Positions 1 through 10,907 of a DNA stretch of 64,000 nt are shown here, piece by piece (within the stretch, counting starts at the first letter, position 1; each line of letters starts with the position of its first letter). This stretch comes from Actinernus sp. WN-2022. Taxonomy: Eukaryota > Cnidaria > Anthozoa > Actiniaria > Actinernidae. The stretch is from NCBI GenBank assembly GCA_030867875.1, contig JAOWCC010000439.1, positions 38,181 to 102,180 of the forward strand. The letters are read 5' to 3'. A program made the translations under genes and the position numbers. A model generated the notes under the pieces. The model was not told the origin of the DNA, made no database searches, and worked only from the letters and a program-made list of their open reading frames with translations.

Positions 1-3000
1 GCCGTATAGTGCATCGAAATTCATTAAAAGCTCGAGAAATGGCGCCACATTGACATTTAGGTAACATAAGTAAGTTAATGTGTACCTGTTGTCTTTAAAA
101 GCCAGAAAGTCACTTTTCAACATTTTTTTCCCCGATTTTTGTCAGACCTAGCGGAAAATGCTCATTGTCACTAAGCAAATCGTCACGCCAAACTTCAGGC
201 AAATCGGTTGTTCACGAAAAAGTTCGAAATTCTACACCCCTCCACTCAAAACACCCTCCCCCCCCCCCTACCCCCATAAAATACCTAGAGATCAGGAACT
301 CGTCTTTTTGCCGTTTACTTGAAAGGGCAAATGACAGCTAAAGATTTTTCTGGCCTTTCTAGCCTATAATTTACTTGTGTTGTGTTAGATCTATCCCATA
401 ATTTCTTTATTGGAGAGCTAGAGGTTTGGGTTTGGTTAGAAAAAGGCCATTTTCTGGTATTTGTACTCAATATACAGCAAACTTCCATCGATTAATCTTA
501 ATCTACAGGAAGAGAACGTTGTATTGCCGTATAGTGCATCGAAATCCATTAAAAGCTCGAGAAATGGCGCCACATTGACATTTAGGTAACATAAGTAAGT
601 TAATGTGTACCTGTTGTCTTTAAAAGCCAGAAAGTCACTCTTCAACTTTTCCCCCCCCGATTTTTGATAGACCTAGCGGAAAATGCTCATTGTCACTAAG
701 CAAATCGTCACGCCAAACTTCAGGCAAATCGGTTGTTCACGAAAAAGTTCGAAATTCTACACCCCTCCACTCAAAACACCCTCCCCCCCCCCTCCCCCCA
801 TAAAATACCTAGAGATCAGGAACTCGTCTTTTTGCCGTTTTCTTGAAAGGGCAAATGACAGCTAAATATTTTTCTGGCCTTTCTAGCCTATAATTTACTT
901 CTGTTGTGTTAGATCTATCCCATAATTTCTTTATTGGAGAGCTAGAGGTTGGGTTTGGTTAGAAAAAGTACTCAATATACAGGAAACTTCCATAGATTAA
1001 TCTTAATCTACAGGAAGAGAACGTTGTATTGCCGTATAGTGCATTGAAATCCATTAAAAGCTCGAAAAATGGCGCCACATTGACATTTAGGTAACATAAG
1101 TAAGTTAATGTGTACCTGTTGTCTTTAAAAGCCAGAAAGTCACTTTTCAACTTTTTTTCCCGGATTTTTGTCAGACCTAGCGGAAAATGCTCATTGACAC
1201 TAAGCAAATCGTCACGTCCCCCCATAAAATACCTAGAGATCAGGAACTCGTCTTTTTGCCGTTTTCTTGAAAGGGCAAATGACAGCTAAAGATTTTTCTG
1301 GCCTTTCTAGCCTATAATTTACTTGTGTTGTGTTAGATCTATCCATAATTTCTTTATTGGAGAGCTAGAGGTTTGGGTTTGGTTAGAAAAAGGCCATTTT
1401 CTGGTATTTGTACTCAATATACAGGAAACTTCCATCGATTAATCTTAATCTACAGGAAGAGAACGTTGTATTGCCGTATAGTGCATCGAAATCCATTAAA
1501 AGCTCGAGAAATGGCGCCACATTGACATTTAGGTAACATAAGTAAGTTAATGTGTACCTGTTGTCTTTAAAAGCCAGAAAGTCACTTTTCAACTTTTTCC
1601 CCCCGATTTTTGATAGACCTAGCGGAAAATGCTCATTGTCACTAAGCAAATCGTCACGCCAAACTTCAGGGAAATCGGTTGTTCACGAAAAAGTTCGAAA
1701 TTCTACACCCCTCCACTCAAAACACCCTCCCCCCCCCCCCCTTCCCCCCATAAAATACCTAGAGATCAGGAACTCGCCTTTTTGCCGTTTTCTTGAAAGG
1801 GCAAATGACAGCTAAAGATTTTTCTGGCCTTTCTAGCCTATAATTTACTTGTGTTGTGTTAGATCTATCCCATAATTTCTTTATTGGAGAGCTAGAGGTT
1901 TGGGTTTGGTTAGAAAAAGGCCATTTTCTGGTATTTGTACTCAATATACAGGAAACTTCCATCGATTAATCTTAATCTACAGGAAGAGAACGTTGTATTG
2001 CCGTATAGTGCATCGAAATTCATTAAAAGCTCGAGAAATGGCGCCACATTGACATTTAGGTAACATAAGTAAGTTAATGTGTACCTGTTGTCTTTAAAAG
2101 CCAGAAAGTCACTTTTCAACATTTTTTTCCCCGATTTTTGTCAGACCTAGCGGAAAATGCTCATTGTCACTAAGCAAATCGTCACGCCAAACTTCAGGCA
2201 AATCGGTTGTTCACGAAAAAGTTCGAAATTCTACACCCCTCCACTCAAAACACCCTCCCCCCCCCCCCCCCCTACCCCCATAAAATACCTAGAGATCAGG
2301 AACTCGTCTTTTTGCCGTTTACTTGAAAGGGCAAATGACAGCTAAAGATTTTTCTGGCCTTTCTAGCCTATAATTTACTTGTGTTGTGTTAGATCTATCC
2401 CATAATTTCTTTATTGGAGAGCTAGAGGTTTGGGTTTGGTTAGAAAAAGGCCATTTTCTGGTATTTGTACTCAATATACAGGAAACTTCCATAGATTAAT
2501 CTTAATCTACAGGAAGAGAACGTTGTATTGCCGTATAGTGCATCGAAATCCATTAAAAGCTCGAGAAATGGCGCCACATTGACATTTAGGTAACATAAGT
2601 AAGTTAATGTGTACCTGTTGTCTTTAAAAGCCAGAAAGTCACTTTTCAACTTTTTTCCCCGGATTTTTGATAGACCTAACGGAAAATGCTCATTGTCACT
2701 AAGCAAATCGTCACGCCAAACTTCAGACAAATCGGTTGTTCACGAAAAAGTTCGAAATTCTACACCCCTCCCCCCCCCCCCCCCCTACCCCCATAAAATA
2801 CCTAGAGATCAGGAACTCACCTTTTTGCCGTTTTCTTGAAAGGGCAAATGACAGCTAAAGATTTTTCTGGCCTTTCTAGCCTATAATTTACTTGTGTTGT
2901 GTTAGATCTATCCCATAATTTCTTTATTGGAGAGCTAGAGGTTGGGTTTGGTTAGAAAAAGGCCATTTTCTGGTATTTGTACTCAATATACAGCAAACTT

Positions 3001-6000
3001 CCATCGATTAATCTTAATCTACAGGAAGAGAACGTTGTATTGCCGTATAGTGCATCGAAATCCATTAAAAGCTCGAGAAATGGCGCCACATTGACATTTA
3101 GGTAACATAAGTAAGTTAATGTGTACCTGTTGTCTTTAAAAGCCAGAAAGTCACTTTTCAACTTTTTTTCCCGGATTTTTGTCAGACCTAGCGGAAAATG
3201 CTCATTGACACTAAGCAAATCGTCACGCCAAACTTCAGGCAAATCGGTTGTTCACGAAAAAGTTCGAAATTCTACACCCCTCCACTCAAAACACCCTCCC
3301 CCCATAAAATACCTAGAGATCAGGAACTCGTCTTTTTGCCGTTTTCTTGAAAGGGCAAATGACAGCTAAAGATTTTTCTGGCCTTTCTAGCCTATAATTT
3401 ACTTGTGTTGTGTTAGATCTATCCCATAATTTCTTTATTGGAGAGCTAGAGGTTTGGGTTTGGTTAGAAAAAGGCCATTTTCTGGTATTTGTACTCAATA
3501 TACAGGAAACTTCCATCGATTAATCTTAATCTACAGGAAGAGAACGTTGTATTGCCGTATAGTGCATCGAAATTCATTAAAAGCTCGAGAAATGGCGCCA
3601 CATTGACATTTAGGTAACATAAGTAAGTTAATGTGTACCTGTTGTCTTTAAAAGCCAGAAAGTCACTTTTCAACATTTTTTTCCCCGATTTTTGTCAGAC
3701 CTAGCGGAAAATGCTCATTGTCACTAAGTAAATCGTCACGCCAAACTTCAGGCAAATCGGTTGTTCACGAAAAAGTTCGAAATTCTACACCCCTCCACTC
3801 AAAACACCCTCCCCCCCCCCCCCCCCCTACCCCCATAAAATACCTAGAGATCAGGAACTCGCCTTTTTGCCGTTTTCTTGAAAGGGCAAATGACAGCTAA
3901 AGATTTTTCTGGCCTTTCTAGCCTATAATTTACTTGTGTTGTGTTAGATCTATCCCATAATTTCTTTATTGGAGAGCTAGAGGTTTGGGTTTGGTTAGAA
4001 AAAGGCCATTTTCTGGTATTTGTACTCAATATACAGGAAACTTCCATCGATTAATCTTAATCTACAGGAAGAGAACGTTGTATTGCCGTATAGTGCATCG
4101 AAATTCATTAAAAGCTCGAGAAATGGCGCCACATTGACATTTAGGTAACATAAGTAAGTTAATGTGTACCTGTTGTCTTTAAAAGCCAGAAAGTCACTTT
4201 TCAACATTTTTTTCCCCGATTTTTGTCAGACCTAGCGGAAAATGCTCATTGTCACTAAGCAAATCGTCACGCCAAACTTCAGGCAAATCGGTTGTTCACG
4301 AAAAAGTTCGAAATTCTACACCCCTCCACTCAAAACACCCTCCCCCCCCCCCCCTCCCCCCATAAAATACCTAGAGATCAGGAACTCGTCTTTTTGCCGT
4401 TTTCTTGAAAGGGCAAATGACAGTTAAAGATTTTTCTGGCCTTTCTAGCCTATAATTTACTTGTGTTGTGTTAGATCTATCCCATAATTTCTTTATTGGA
4501 GAGCTAGAGGTTTGGGTTTGGTTAGAAAAAGGCCATTTTCTGGTATTTGTACTCAATATACAGGAAACTTCCATAGATTAATCTTAATCTACAGGAAGAG
4601 AACGTTGTATTGCCGTATAGTGCATTGAAATCCATTAAAAGCTCGAAAAATGGCGCCACATTGACATTTAGGTAACATAAGTAAGTTAATGTGTACCTGT
4701 TGTCTTTAAAAGCCAGAAAGTCACTTTTCAACTTTTTTTCCCGGATTTTTGATAGACCTAACGGAAAATGCTCATTGTCACTAAGCAAATCGTCACGCCA
4801 AACTTCAGACAAATCGGTTGTTCACGAAAAAGTTCGAAATTCTACACCCCTCCACTCAAAACACCCTCCCCCCATAAAATACCTAGAGATCAGGAACTCG
4901 TCTTTTTGCCGTTTTCTTGAAAGGGCAAATGACAGCTAAAGATTTTTCTGGCCTTTCTAGCCTATAATTTACTTGTGTTGTGTTAGATCTATCCCATAAT
5001 TTCTTTATTGGAGAGCTAGAGGTTGGGTTTGGTTAGAAAAAGGCCATTTTCTGGTATTTGTACTCAATATACAGCAAACTTCCATCGATTAATCTTAATC
5101 TACAGGAAGAGAACGTTGTATTGCCGTATAGTGCATCGAAATCCATTAAAAGCTCGAGAAATGGCGCCACATTGACATTTAGGTAACATAAGTAAGTTAA
5201 TGTGTACCTGTTGTCTTTAAAAGCCAGAAAGTCACTTTTCAACTTTTTTTCCCGGATTTTTGTCAGACCTAGCGGAAAATGCTCATTGACACTAAGCAAA
5301 TCGTCACGCCAAACTTCAGGCAAATCGGTTGTTCACGAAAAAGTTCGAAATTCTACACCCCTCCACTCAAAACACCCTCCCCCCCATAAAATACCTAGAG
5401 ATCAGGAACTCGTCTTTTTGCCGTTTTCTTGAAAGGGCAAATGACAGCTAAAGATTTTTCTGGCCTTTCTAGCCTATAATTTACTTGTGTTGTGTTAGAT
5501 CTATCCCATAATTTCTTTATTGGAGAGCTAGAGGTTTGGGTTTGGTTAGAAAAAGGCCATTTTCTGGTATTTGTACTCAATATACAGGAAACTTCCATCG
5601 ATTAATCTTAATCTACAGGAAGAGAACGTTGTATTGCCGTATAGTGCATCGAAATCCATTAAAAGCTCGAGAAATGGCGCCACATTGACATTTAGGTAAC
5701 ATAAGTAAGTTAATGTGTACCTGTTGTCTTTAAAAGCCAGAAAGTCACTTTTCAACTTTTTCCCCCCGATTTTTGATAGACCTAGCGGAAAATGCTCATT
5801 GTCACTAAGCAAATCGTCACGCCAAACTTCAGGCAAATCGGTTGTTCACGAAAAAGTTCGAAATTCTACACCCCTCCACTCAAAACACCCTCCCCCCATA
5901 AAATACCTAGAGATCAGGAACTCGTCTTTTTGTCGTTTTCTTGAAAGGGCAAATGACAGCTAAAGATTTTTCTGGCCTTTCTAGCCTATAATTTACTTGT

Positions 6001-8723
6001 GTTGTGTTAGATCTATCCCATAATTTCTTTATTGGAGAGCTAGAGGTTTGGGTTTGGTTAGAAAAAGGCCATTTTCTGGTATTTGTACTCAATATACAGG
6101 AAACTTCCATCGATTAATCTTAATCTACAGGAAGAGAACGTTGTATTGCCGTATAGTGCATCGAAATCCATTAAAAGCTCGAGAAATGGCGCCACATTGA
6201 CATTTAGGTAACATAAGTAAGTTAATGTGTACCTGTTGTCTTTAAAAGCCAGAAAGTCACTTTTCAACTTTTTTTCCCAGATTTTTGTCAGACCTAGCGG
6301 AAAATGCTCATTGTCACTAAGCAAATCGTCACGCCAAACCTCAGGGAAATCGGTTGTTCACGATTTTTTTCGAAATGCTCCACCCCACCACTCACAAAGC
6401 CCCCTCCCCCCATAAAATACCTAGAGATCAGGAACTCGTCTTTTTGCCGTTTACTTGAAAGGGCAAATGACAGCTAAAGATTTTTCTGGCCTTTCTAGCC
6501 TATAATTTACTTGTGTTGTGTTAGATCTATCCCATAATTTCTTTATTGGAGAGCTAGAGGTTTGGGTTTGGTTAGAAAAAGGCCATTTTCTGGTATTTGT
6601 ACTCAATATACAGCAAACTTCCATCGATTAATCTTAATCTACAGGAAGAGAACGTTGTATTGCCGTATAGTGCATCGAAATCCATTAAAAGCTCGAGAAA
6701 TGGCGCCACATTGACATTTAGGTAACATAAGTAAGTTAATGTGTACCTGTTGTCTTTAAAAGCCAGAAAGTCACTTTTCAACTTTTTTTCCCAGATTTTT
6801 GTCAGACCTAGCGGAAAATGCTCATTGTCACTAAGCAAATCGTCACGCCAAACTTCAGGCAAATCGGTTGTTCACGAAAAAGTTCGAAATTCTACACCCC
6901 TCCACTCAAAACACCCTCCCCCCCCCCCCCCCCCCCTACCCCCATAAAATACCTAGAGATCAGGAACTCGCCTTTTTGCCGTTTTCTTGAAAGGGCAAAT
7001 GACAGCTAAAGATTTTTCTGGCCTTTCTAGCCTATAATTTACTTGTGTTGTGTTAGATCTATCCCATAATTTCTTTATTGGAGAGCTAGAGGTTTGGGTT
7101 TGGTTAGAAAAAGGCCATTTTCTGGTATTTGTACTCAATATACAGGAAACTTCCATAGATTAATCTTAATCTACAGGAAGAGAACGTTGTATTGCCGTAT
7201 AGTGCATTGAAATCCATTAAAAGCTCGAAAAATGGCGCCACATTGACATTTAGGTAACATAAGTAAGTTAATGTGTACCTGTTGTCTTTAAAAGCCAGAA
7301 AGTCACTTTTCAACTTTTTTTCCCGGATTTTTGATAGACCTAACGGAAAATGCTCATTGTCACTAAGCAAATCGTCACGCCAAACTTCAGACAAATCGGT
7401 TGTTCACGAAAAAGTTCGAAATTCTACACCCCTCCACTCAAAACACCCTCCCCCCATAAAATACCTAGAGATCAGGAACTCGTCTTTTTGCCGTTTTCTT
7501 GAAAGGGCAAATGACAGCTAAATATTTTTCTGGCCTTTCTAGCCTATAATTTACTTCTGTTGTGTTAGATCTATCCCATAATTTCTTTATTGGAGAGCTA
7601 GAGGTTGGGTTTGGTTAGAAAAAGGCCATTTTCTGGTATTTGTACTCAATATACAGCAAACTTCCATCGATTAATCTTAATCTACAGGAAGAGAACGTTG
7701 TATTGCCGTATAGTGCATCGAAATCCATTAAAAGCTCGAGAAATGGCGCCACATTGACATTTAGGTAACATAAGTAAGTTAATGTGTACCTGTTGTCTTT
7801 AAAAGCCAGAAAGTCACTTTTCAACTTTTTTTCCCGGATTTTTGTCAGACCTAGCGGAAAATGCTCATTGACACTAAGCAAATCGTCACGCCAAACTTCA
7901 GGCAAATCGGTTGTTCACGAAAAAGTTCGAAATTCTACACCCCTCCACTCAAAACACCCTCCCCCCATAAAATACCTAGAGATCAGGAACTCGTCTTTTT
8001 GCCGTTTTCTTGAAAGGGCAAATGACAGCTAAAGATTTTTCTGGCCTTTCTAGCCTATAATTTACTTGTGTTGTGTTAGATCTATCCCATAATTTCTTTA
8101 TTGGAGAGCTAGAGGTTTGGGTTTGGTTAGAAAAAGGCCATTTTCTGGTATTTGTACTCAATATACAGGAAACTTCCATCGATTAATCTTAATCTACAGG
8201 AAGAGAACGTTGTATTGCCGTATAGTGCATCGAAATCCATTAAAAGCTCGAGAAATGGCGCCACATTGACATTTAGGTAACATAAGTAAGTTAATGTGTA
8301 CCTGTTGTCTTTAAAAGCCAGAAAGTCACTTTTCAACTTTTTCCCCCCGATTTTTGATAGACCTAGCGGAAAATGCTCATTGTCACTAAGCAAATCGTCA
8401 CGCCAAACTTCAGGCAAATCGGTTGTTCACGAAAAAGTTCGAAATTCTACACCCCTCCACTCAAAACACCCTCCCCCCATAAAATACCTAGAGATCAGAA
8501 ACTCGTCTTTTTGCCCTTTTCTTGAAAGGGCAACTGACAGCTAAAGATTTTCCTGGCCTTTCTAGCCTATAATTGAATTGTGTTGTCTTAGATCTATCCC
8601 ATAATTTCTTTATTGGAGAGCTAGAGGTTTGGGTTTGGTTAGAAAAAGGCCATTTTCTGGTATTTGTACTCAATATACAGGAAACTTCCATCGATTAATC
8701 TTAATCTACAGGAAGAGAACGTT
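1..8723. repeat. Left satellite array, ~525-bp monomer, about 17 copies
   Basis: Head-to-tail tandem repeats. The marker GGCGCCACATTGACATTTAG recurs at about 41, 566, 1071, 1513, 2040, 2570, 3082, 3594, 4125 and onward to about 8257. Most periods are 505-531 bp; one is 442 bp because a monomer is internally deleted near 1216. Monomers are nearly identical. They differ mainly in the length of a poly-C run and in a few diagnostic substitutions. Each carries a BglII-like AGATCT and a fixed order of blocks: GGCGCC block, C/T-rich block, GTCACTAAGCAAATCGTCAC block, poly-C, TAGAGATCAG block, AGATCT block. Short ORFs recur on both strands but overlap each other and look like by-products of a conserved repeat. 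No tRNA, rRNA or histone sequence was recognised in the monomer. Confidence 0.97.
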
Positions 8724-8753
8724 CATGACGCGCCCCAGAGACCAAATTTTTGT
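8724..8753 (+). repeat. Left terminal inverted repeat
   Basis: Starts CATGACGCGCCCC and continues through a purine stretch to ATTTTTGT. It aligns to the reverse complement of 28540-28569, which starts CATGACGAGCCCC, then GAGGCC and ATTTTTTGT. The first 13 positions differ only at position 8. The next block needs one gap, and the T-run then matches again. Confidence 0.85.
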
Positions 8754-8781
8754 TTTGCGAGGATTTGAAATCCTCGCAAAA
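8753..8781. repeat. Perfect subterminal palindrome (14-bp arms)
   Basis: TTTTGCGAGGATTT (8753-8766), one central G, then AAATCCTCGCAAAA (8768-8781). It lies directly inside the left TIR and can form a hairpin with a one-base centre. No counterpart was seen inside the right TIR, so the ends are asymmetric. A transposase-binding or structural role is inference. Confidence 0.85.
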
Positions 8782-9179
8782 TAACCACAAGCTGCATATT
8801 TGTGGTCAATTAGGTTACCAAAATATATGTGCGGCAGTCCAGTTTGTCACCTGGATCCATCTCAACTTGGTCAGTTTCCATTAACACTACTAACATAATC
8901 TGGAACTCCTGCTGAGCGTGTAGTCTTTGATCGTGAGTACGATGAGTAAATGCTTTCGCGGGAGAATTCTTTGGAAACTGGCAATTAATTACATGACTTT
9001 TTTATGTATTTATGTTCGACACAATTTCGGCTACGAAAGTTTGTCAATTTAATCTATTCATCCCGGGTATTCATCTATGTACAGGCTAATTAAGGAGATA
9101 CATGTATGAACAGCTATACACTCGATACGATAGTGTAAAAATAAGAAGTACACTATGAGTGCGGTGATTACACCGGTTC
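8782..9179. other. Left subterminal non-coding region
   Basis: About 400 bp between the subterminal palindrome and the kinase stop codon. It holds no convincing ORF. On the minus strand an ATTAAA poly(A)-like hexamer lies at 9048-9053, about 130 nt past the kinase stop. A small stem with arms ATAGTGTA (9130-9137) and TACACTAT (9149-9156) lies just downstream of the gene. Confidence 0.55.
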
Positions 9180-10445
9180 TTATTTACACTCAGATAACAC
9201 ATTTTGAAGCATTTGTTTCAACTCTGTCAGAATAGGTCTGCTACTTGGGAATTCAGAAATAGTTTGCCTCACAACAGCTCGAATGTTCTTATAAAATCCT
9301 AAAGACTGTGAAACAGACTTCACCATATAGCCTACAGAGTAGACATCACTGGCGGTACTTTGCTCGGATTTTCCATGTCTAACCTCGGGAGCTATGTATT
9401 CACCACACAGTTGTCTTTGGCGAATGTCCATGGTGCCTTTTTTCCTGCTTTTACCAAAGTCTATGATAATCGGAAAGTATTGATTGTTTTCTCGCTCATC
9501 GATTAAAATATTATTTGACTTAAGGTCATTATGTAAATATCCTTTAGAATGGATGTGCTCTAAGATAGAACACATATTTACAAATACACCGATGCACTGC
9601 CTTTCCGATAACAGCTTTGTGTTGGCAGCCTGCTGTAATGTCATTGCACTTCCGTTCACGCCATGAAACTGAAGCACCAAAGCGTATGGTTCTTCACGAG
9701 TTACCACACCAAAAAGTAGCGGCAATCCTTCGTGGTCCCCTAACGCAGTTATTATTCTTGCTTCATGGAGCACTTCTCTTTTCGCTCTCTCGTCTTCGAC
9801 TGCAAGCCCTTTCGGAGTTCTTCGTTTCATTTTCTTCACGACAACATCTAGCCCCTTGTAGGTGGCAAGAAAGCATTCCCCGAAACTCCCACTGCCAATT
9901 GGTTCACTTGAAGCATAATGAAGCAAGTCTAAATTAATTTGCCTGAAGTCTGCTTTTCCATCCAGTTTGTTAGTTACCATTATTTTCTTTTTGCAACTGG
10001 CCGGCAACTGGCCGGCGGGTAGCTTTCGCTTCAGATTTGATGCGGTAGGTGTTGTGGCGTGTTGTTTCTGGCCGCTATGTGTTTCCCTTGTAAATGGTTT
10101 GCTGTACACAGCCTGTCGAGCCAGTCCACTGCAGCCGGCAAGAGCTAACTCTACCATCAGTTTACCTCTGTTACACATTTTGCTATTAGATGCATCCCCT
10201 CTCCCTTCTTTAGACTCTCGACAGTCTTGTGCCGCGGAGGTTTTTCTGTCGACAGTAGGGCCTTGGGTGCTGGTGCGGGCTGCTGTATTTGGTTGATTGC
10301 CATGCTTACATGCTACCCACGCCGCCCTTTTCTTTTCTTGTTGCCTTTTTCTCCATCGTTTCTTTTGTTCTTTTCTTTCTTCACACGTGTGTTCTCGGCT
10401 CTTTACCTCCCGCTTTTTAGTCGGCTTTTCAAAACTTTGATTCAT
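9180..10445 (-). CDS. Protein kinase, intact catalytic domain, carried inside the element
   Basis: Single-exon ORF of 421 residues. Residues 1-170 are basic and low-complexity (Lys/Arg/Glu-rich at 10-40), with no recognised domain. Residues 175-418 form a eukaryotic protein kinase domain with every key motif: glycine loop GSGSFG (184-189), lysine K204 in VVVK, helix-C E228, catalytic loop HNDLKSNN (H305, D307, N312), DFG at 329-331, APE at 352-354, the helix-F aspartate D367 and R403 near the end. HND replaces the usual HRD, so the arginine that contacts the activation-loop phosphate is missing. KSNN in the loop suggests a Ser/Thr or tyrosine-kinase-like (TKL) type; the substrate is unknown. 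The frame has no stops or frameshifts, suggesting retained function. It is divergent from the zinc-finger gene. It could be a captured host kinase or a bona fide element gene. Confidence 0.9.
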   Translation of the reverse strand: MNQSFEKPTKKREVKSREHTCEERKEQKKRWRKRQQEKKRAAWVACKHGNQPNTAARTSTQGPTVDRKTSAAQDCRESKEGRGDASNSKMCNRGKLMVELALAGCSGLARQAVYSKPFTRETHSGQKQHATTPTASNLKRKLPAGQLPASCKKKIMVTNKLDGKADFRQINLDLLHYASSEPIGSGSFGECFLATYKGLDVVVKKMKRRTPKGLAVEDERAKREVLHEARIITALGDHEGLPLLFGVVTREEPYALVLQFHGVNGSAMTLQQAANTKLLSERQCIGVFVNMCSILEHIHSKGYLHNDLKSNNILIDERENNQYFPIIIDFGKSRKKGTMDIRQRQLCGEYIAPEVRHGKSEQSTASDVYSVGYMVKSVSQSLGFYKNIRAVVRQTISEFPSSRPILTELKQMLQNVLSECK

Positions 10446-10907
10446 TATTACTTTATTTTCAGGGAGCGAACGGTGTAGTGGCGCGTGCTTTTAGCTGACC
10501 AACTCCGGATGCGATTTCGCAATATGCCGCACTGCCCTGTTTGATTCGGCTGGAAACATTTATCTAGAGGGATGGTTAAAACAACGTTTAGTTCTTATTT
10601 CTTAAGCCCGCTTTGAAGTAATAAATCTTTAAAATACTTCCACAATTAACTTATTAGTTGTTTATTTATCGATACTCGGAATATATATGAATTTTAAAGT
10701 CAACTAACAAAACATATTTAGTAGTTGAAAAATGTACTGGGACCCACCCTACTGAGTCTTCGATTTTACTTGATCACTGAATATAATCCCCTTCCGGTTA
10801 CTTCCGACGCGTCTAGCCTGAAATATTTCAGCCGTCTCCTCTCAAAACACAAAACGTCGAGCTAGTCTCTTGCCATACCGTACTATAAAGCTATTTCCAC
10901 TTGAGAA
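10446..10907. promoter_or_regulatory. Shared upstream region of the divergent kinase and zinc-finger genes
   Basis: This 462-bp spacer separates the kinase start codon (10445, minus) from the zinc-finger start (10908, plus). It is the only place where either promoter can sit if both genes lack upstream non-coding exons. An ETS-like CTTCCGG-type cluster is visible near 10791-10808 (CCTTCCGGTTACTTCCG). No clear TATA box at a diagnostic distance was found. Bidirectional promoter activity is inference. Confidence 0.5.

Noticed and set aside
436..8691. Many 60-96 aa ORFs on both strands of the satellite as genes
   Set aside because: They overlap each other on opposite strands, recur in each monomer, often begin at non-ATG codons, and are bounded by stops fixed in the repeat. 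No known protein resemblance.
1..8723. 5S rRNA, U-snRNA or histone tandem repeat
   Set aside because: No pol III internal boxes, snRNA core or histone coding sequence was found in the monomer.
9617..10478. Plus-strand ORFs across the kinase gene
   Set aside because: They are antisense to a complete kinase domain with all motifs intact and have no domains of their own.
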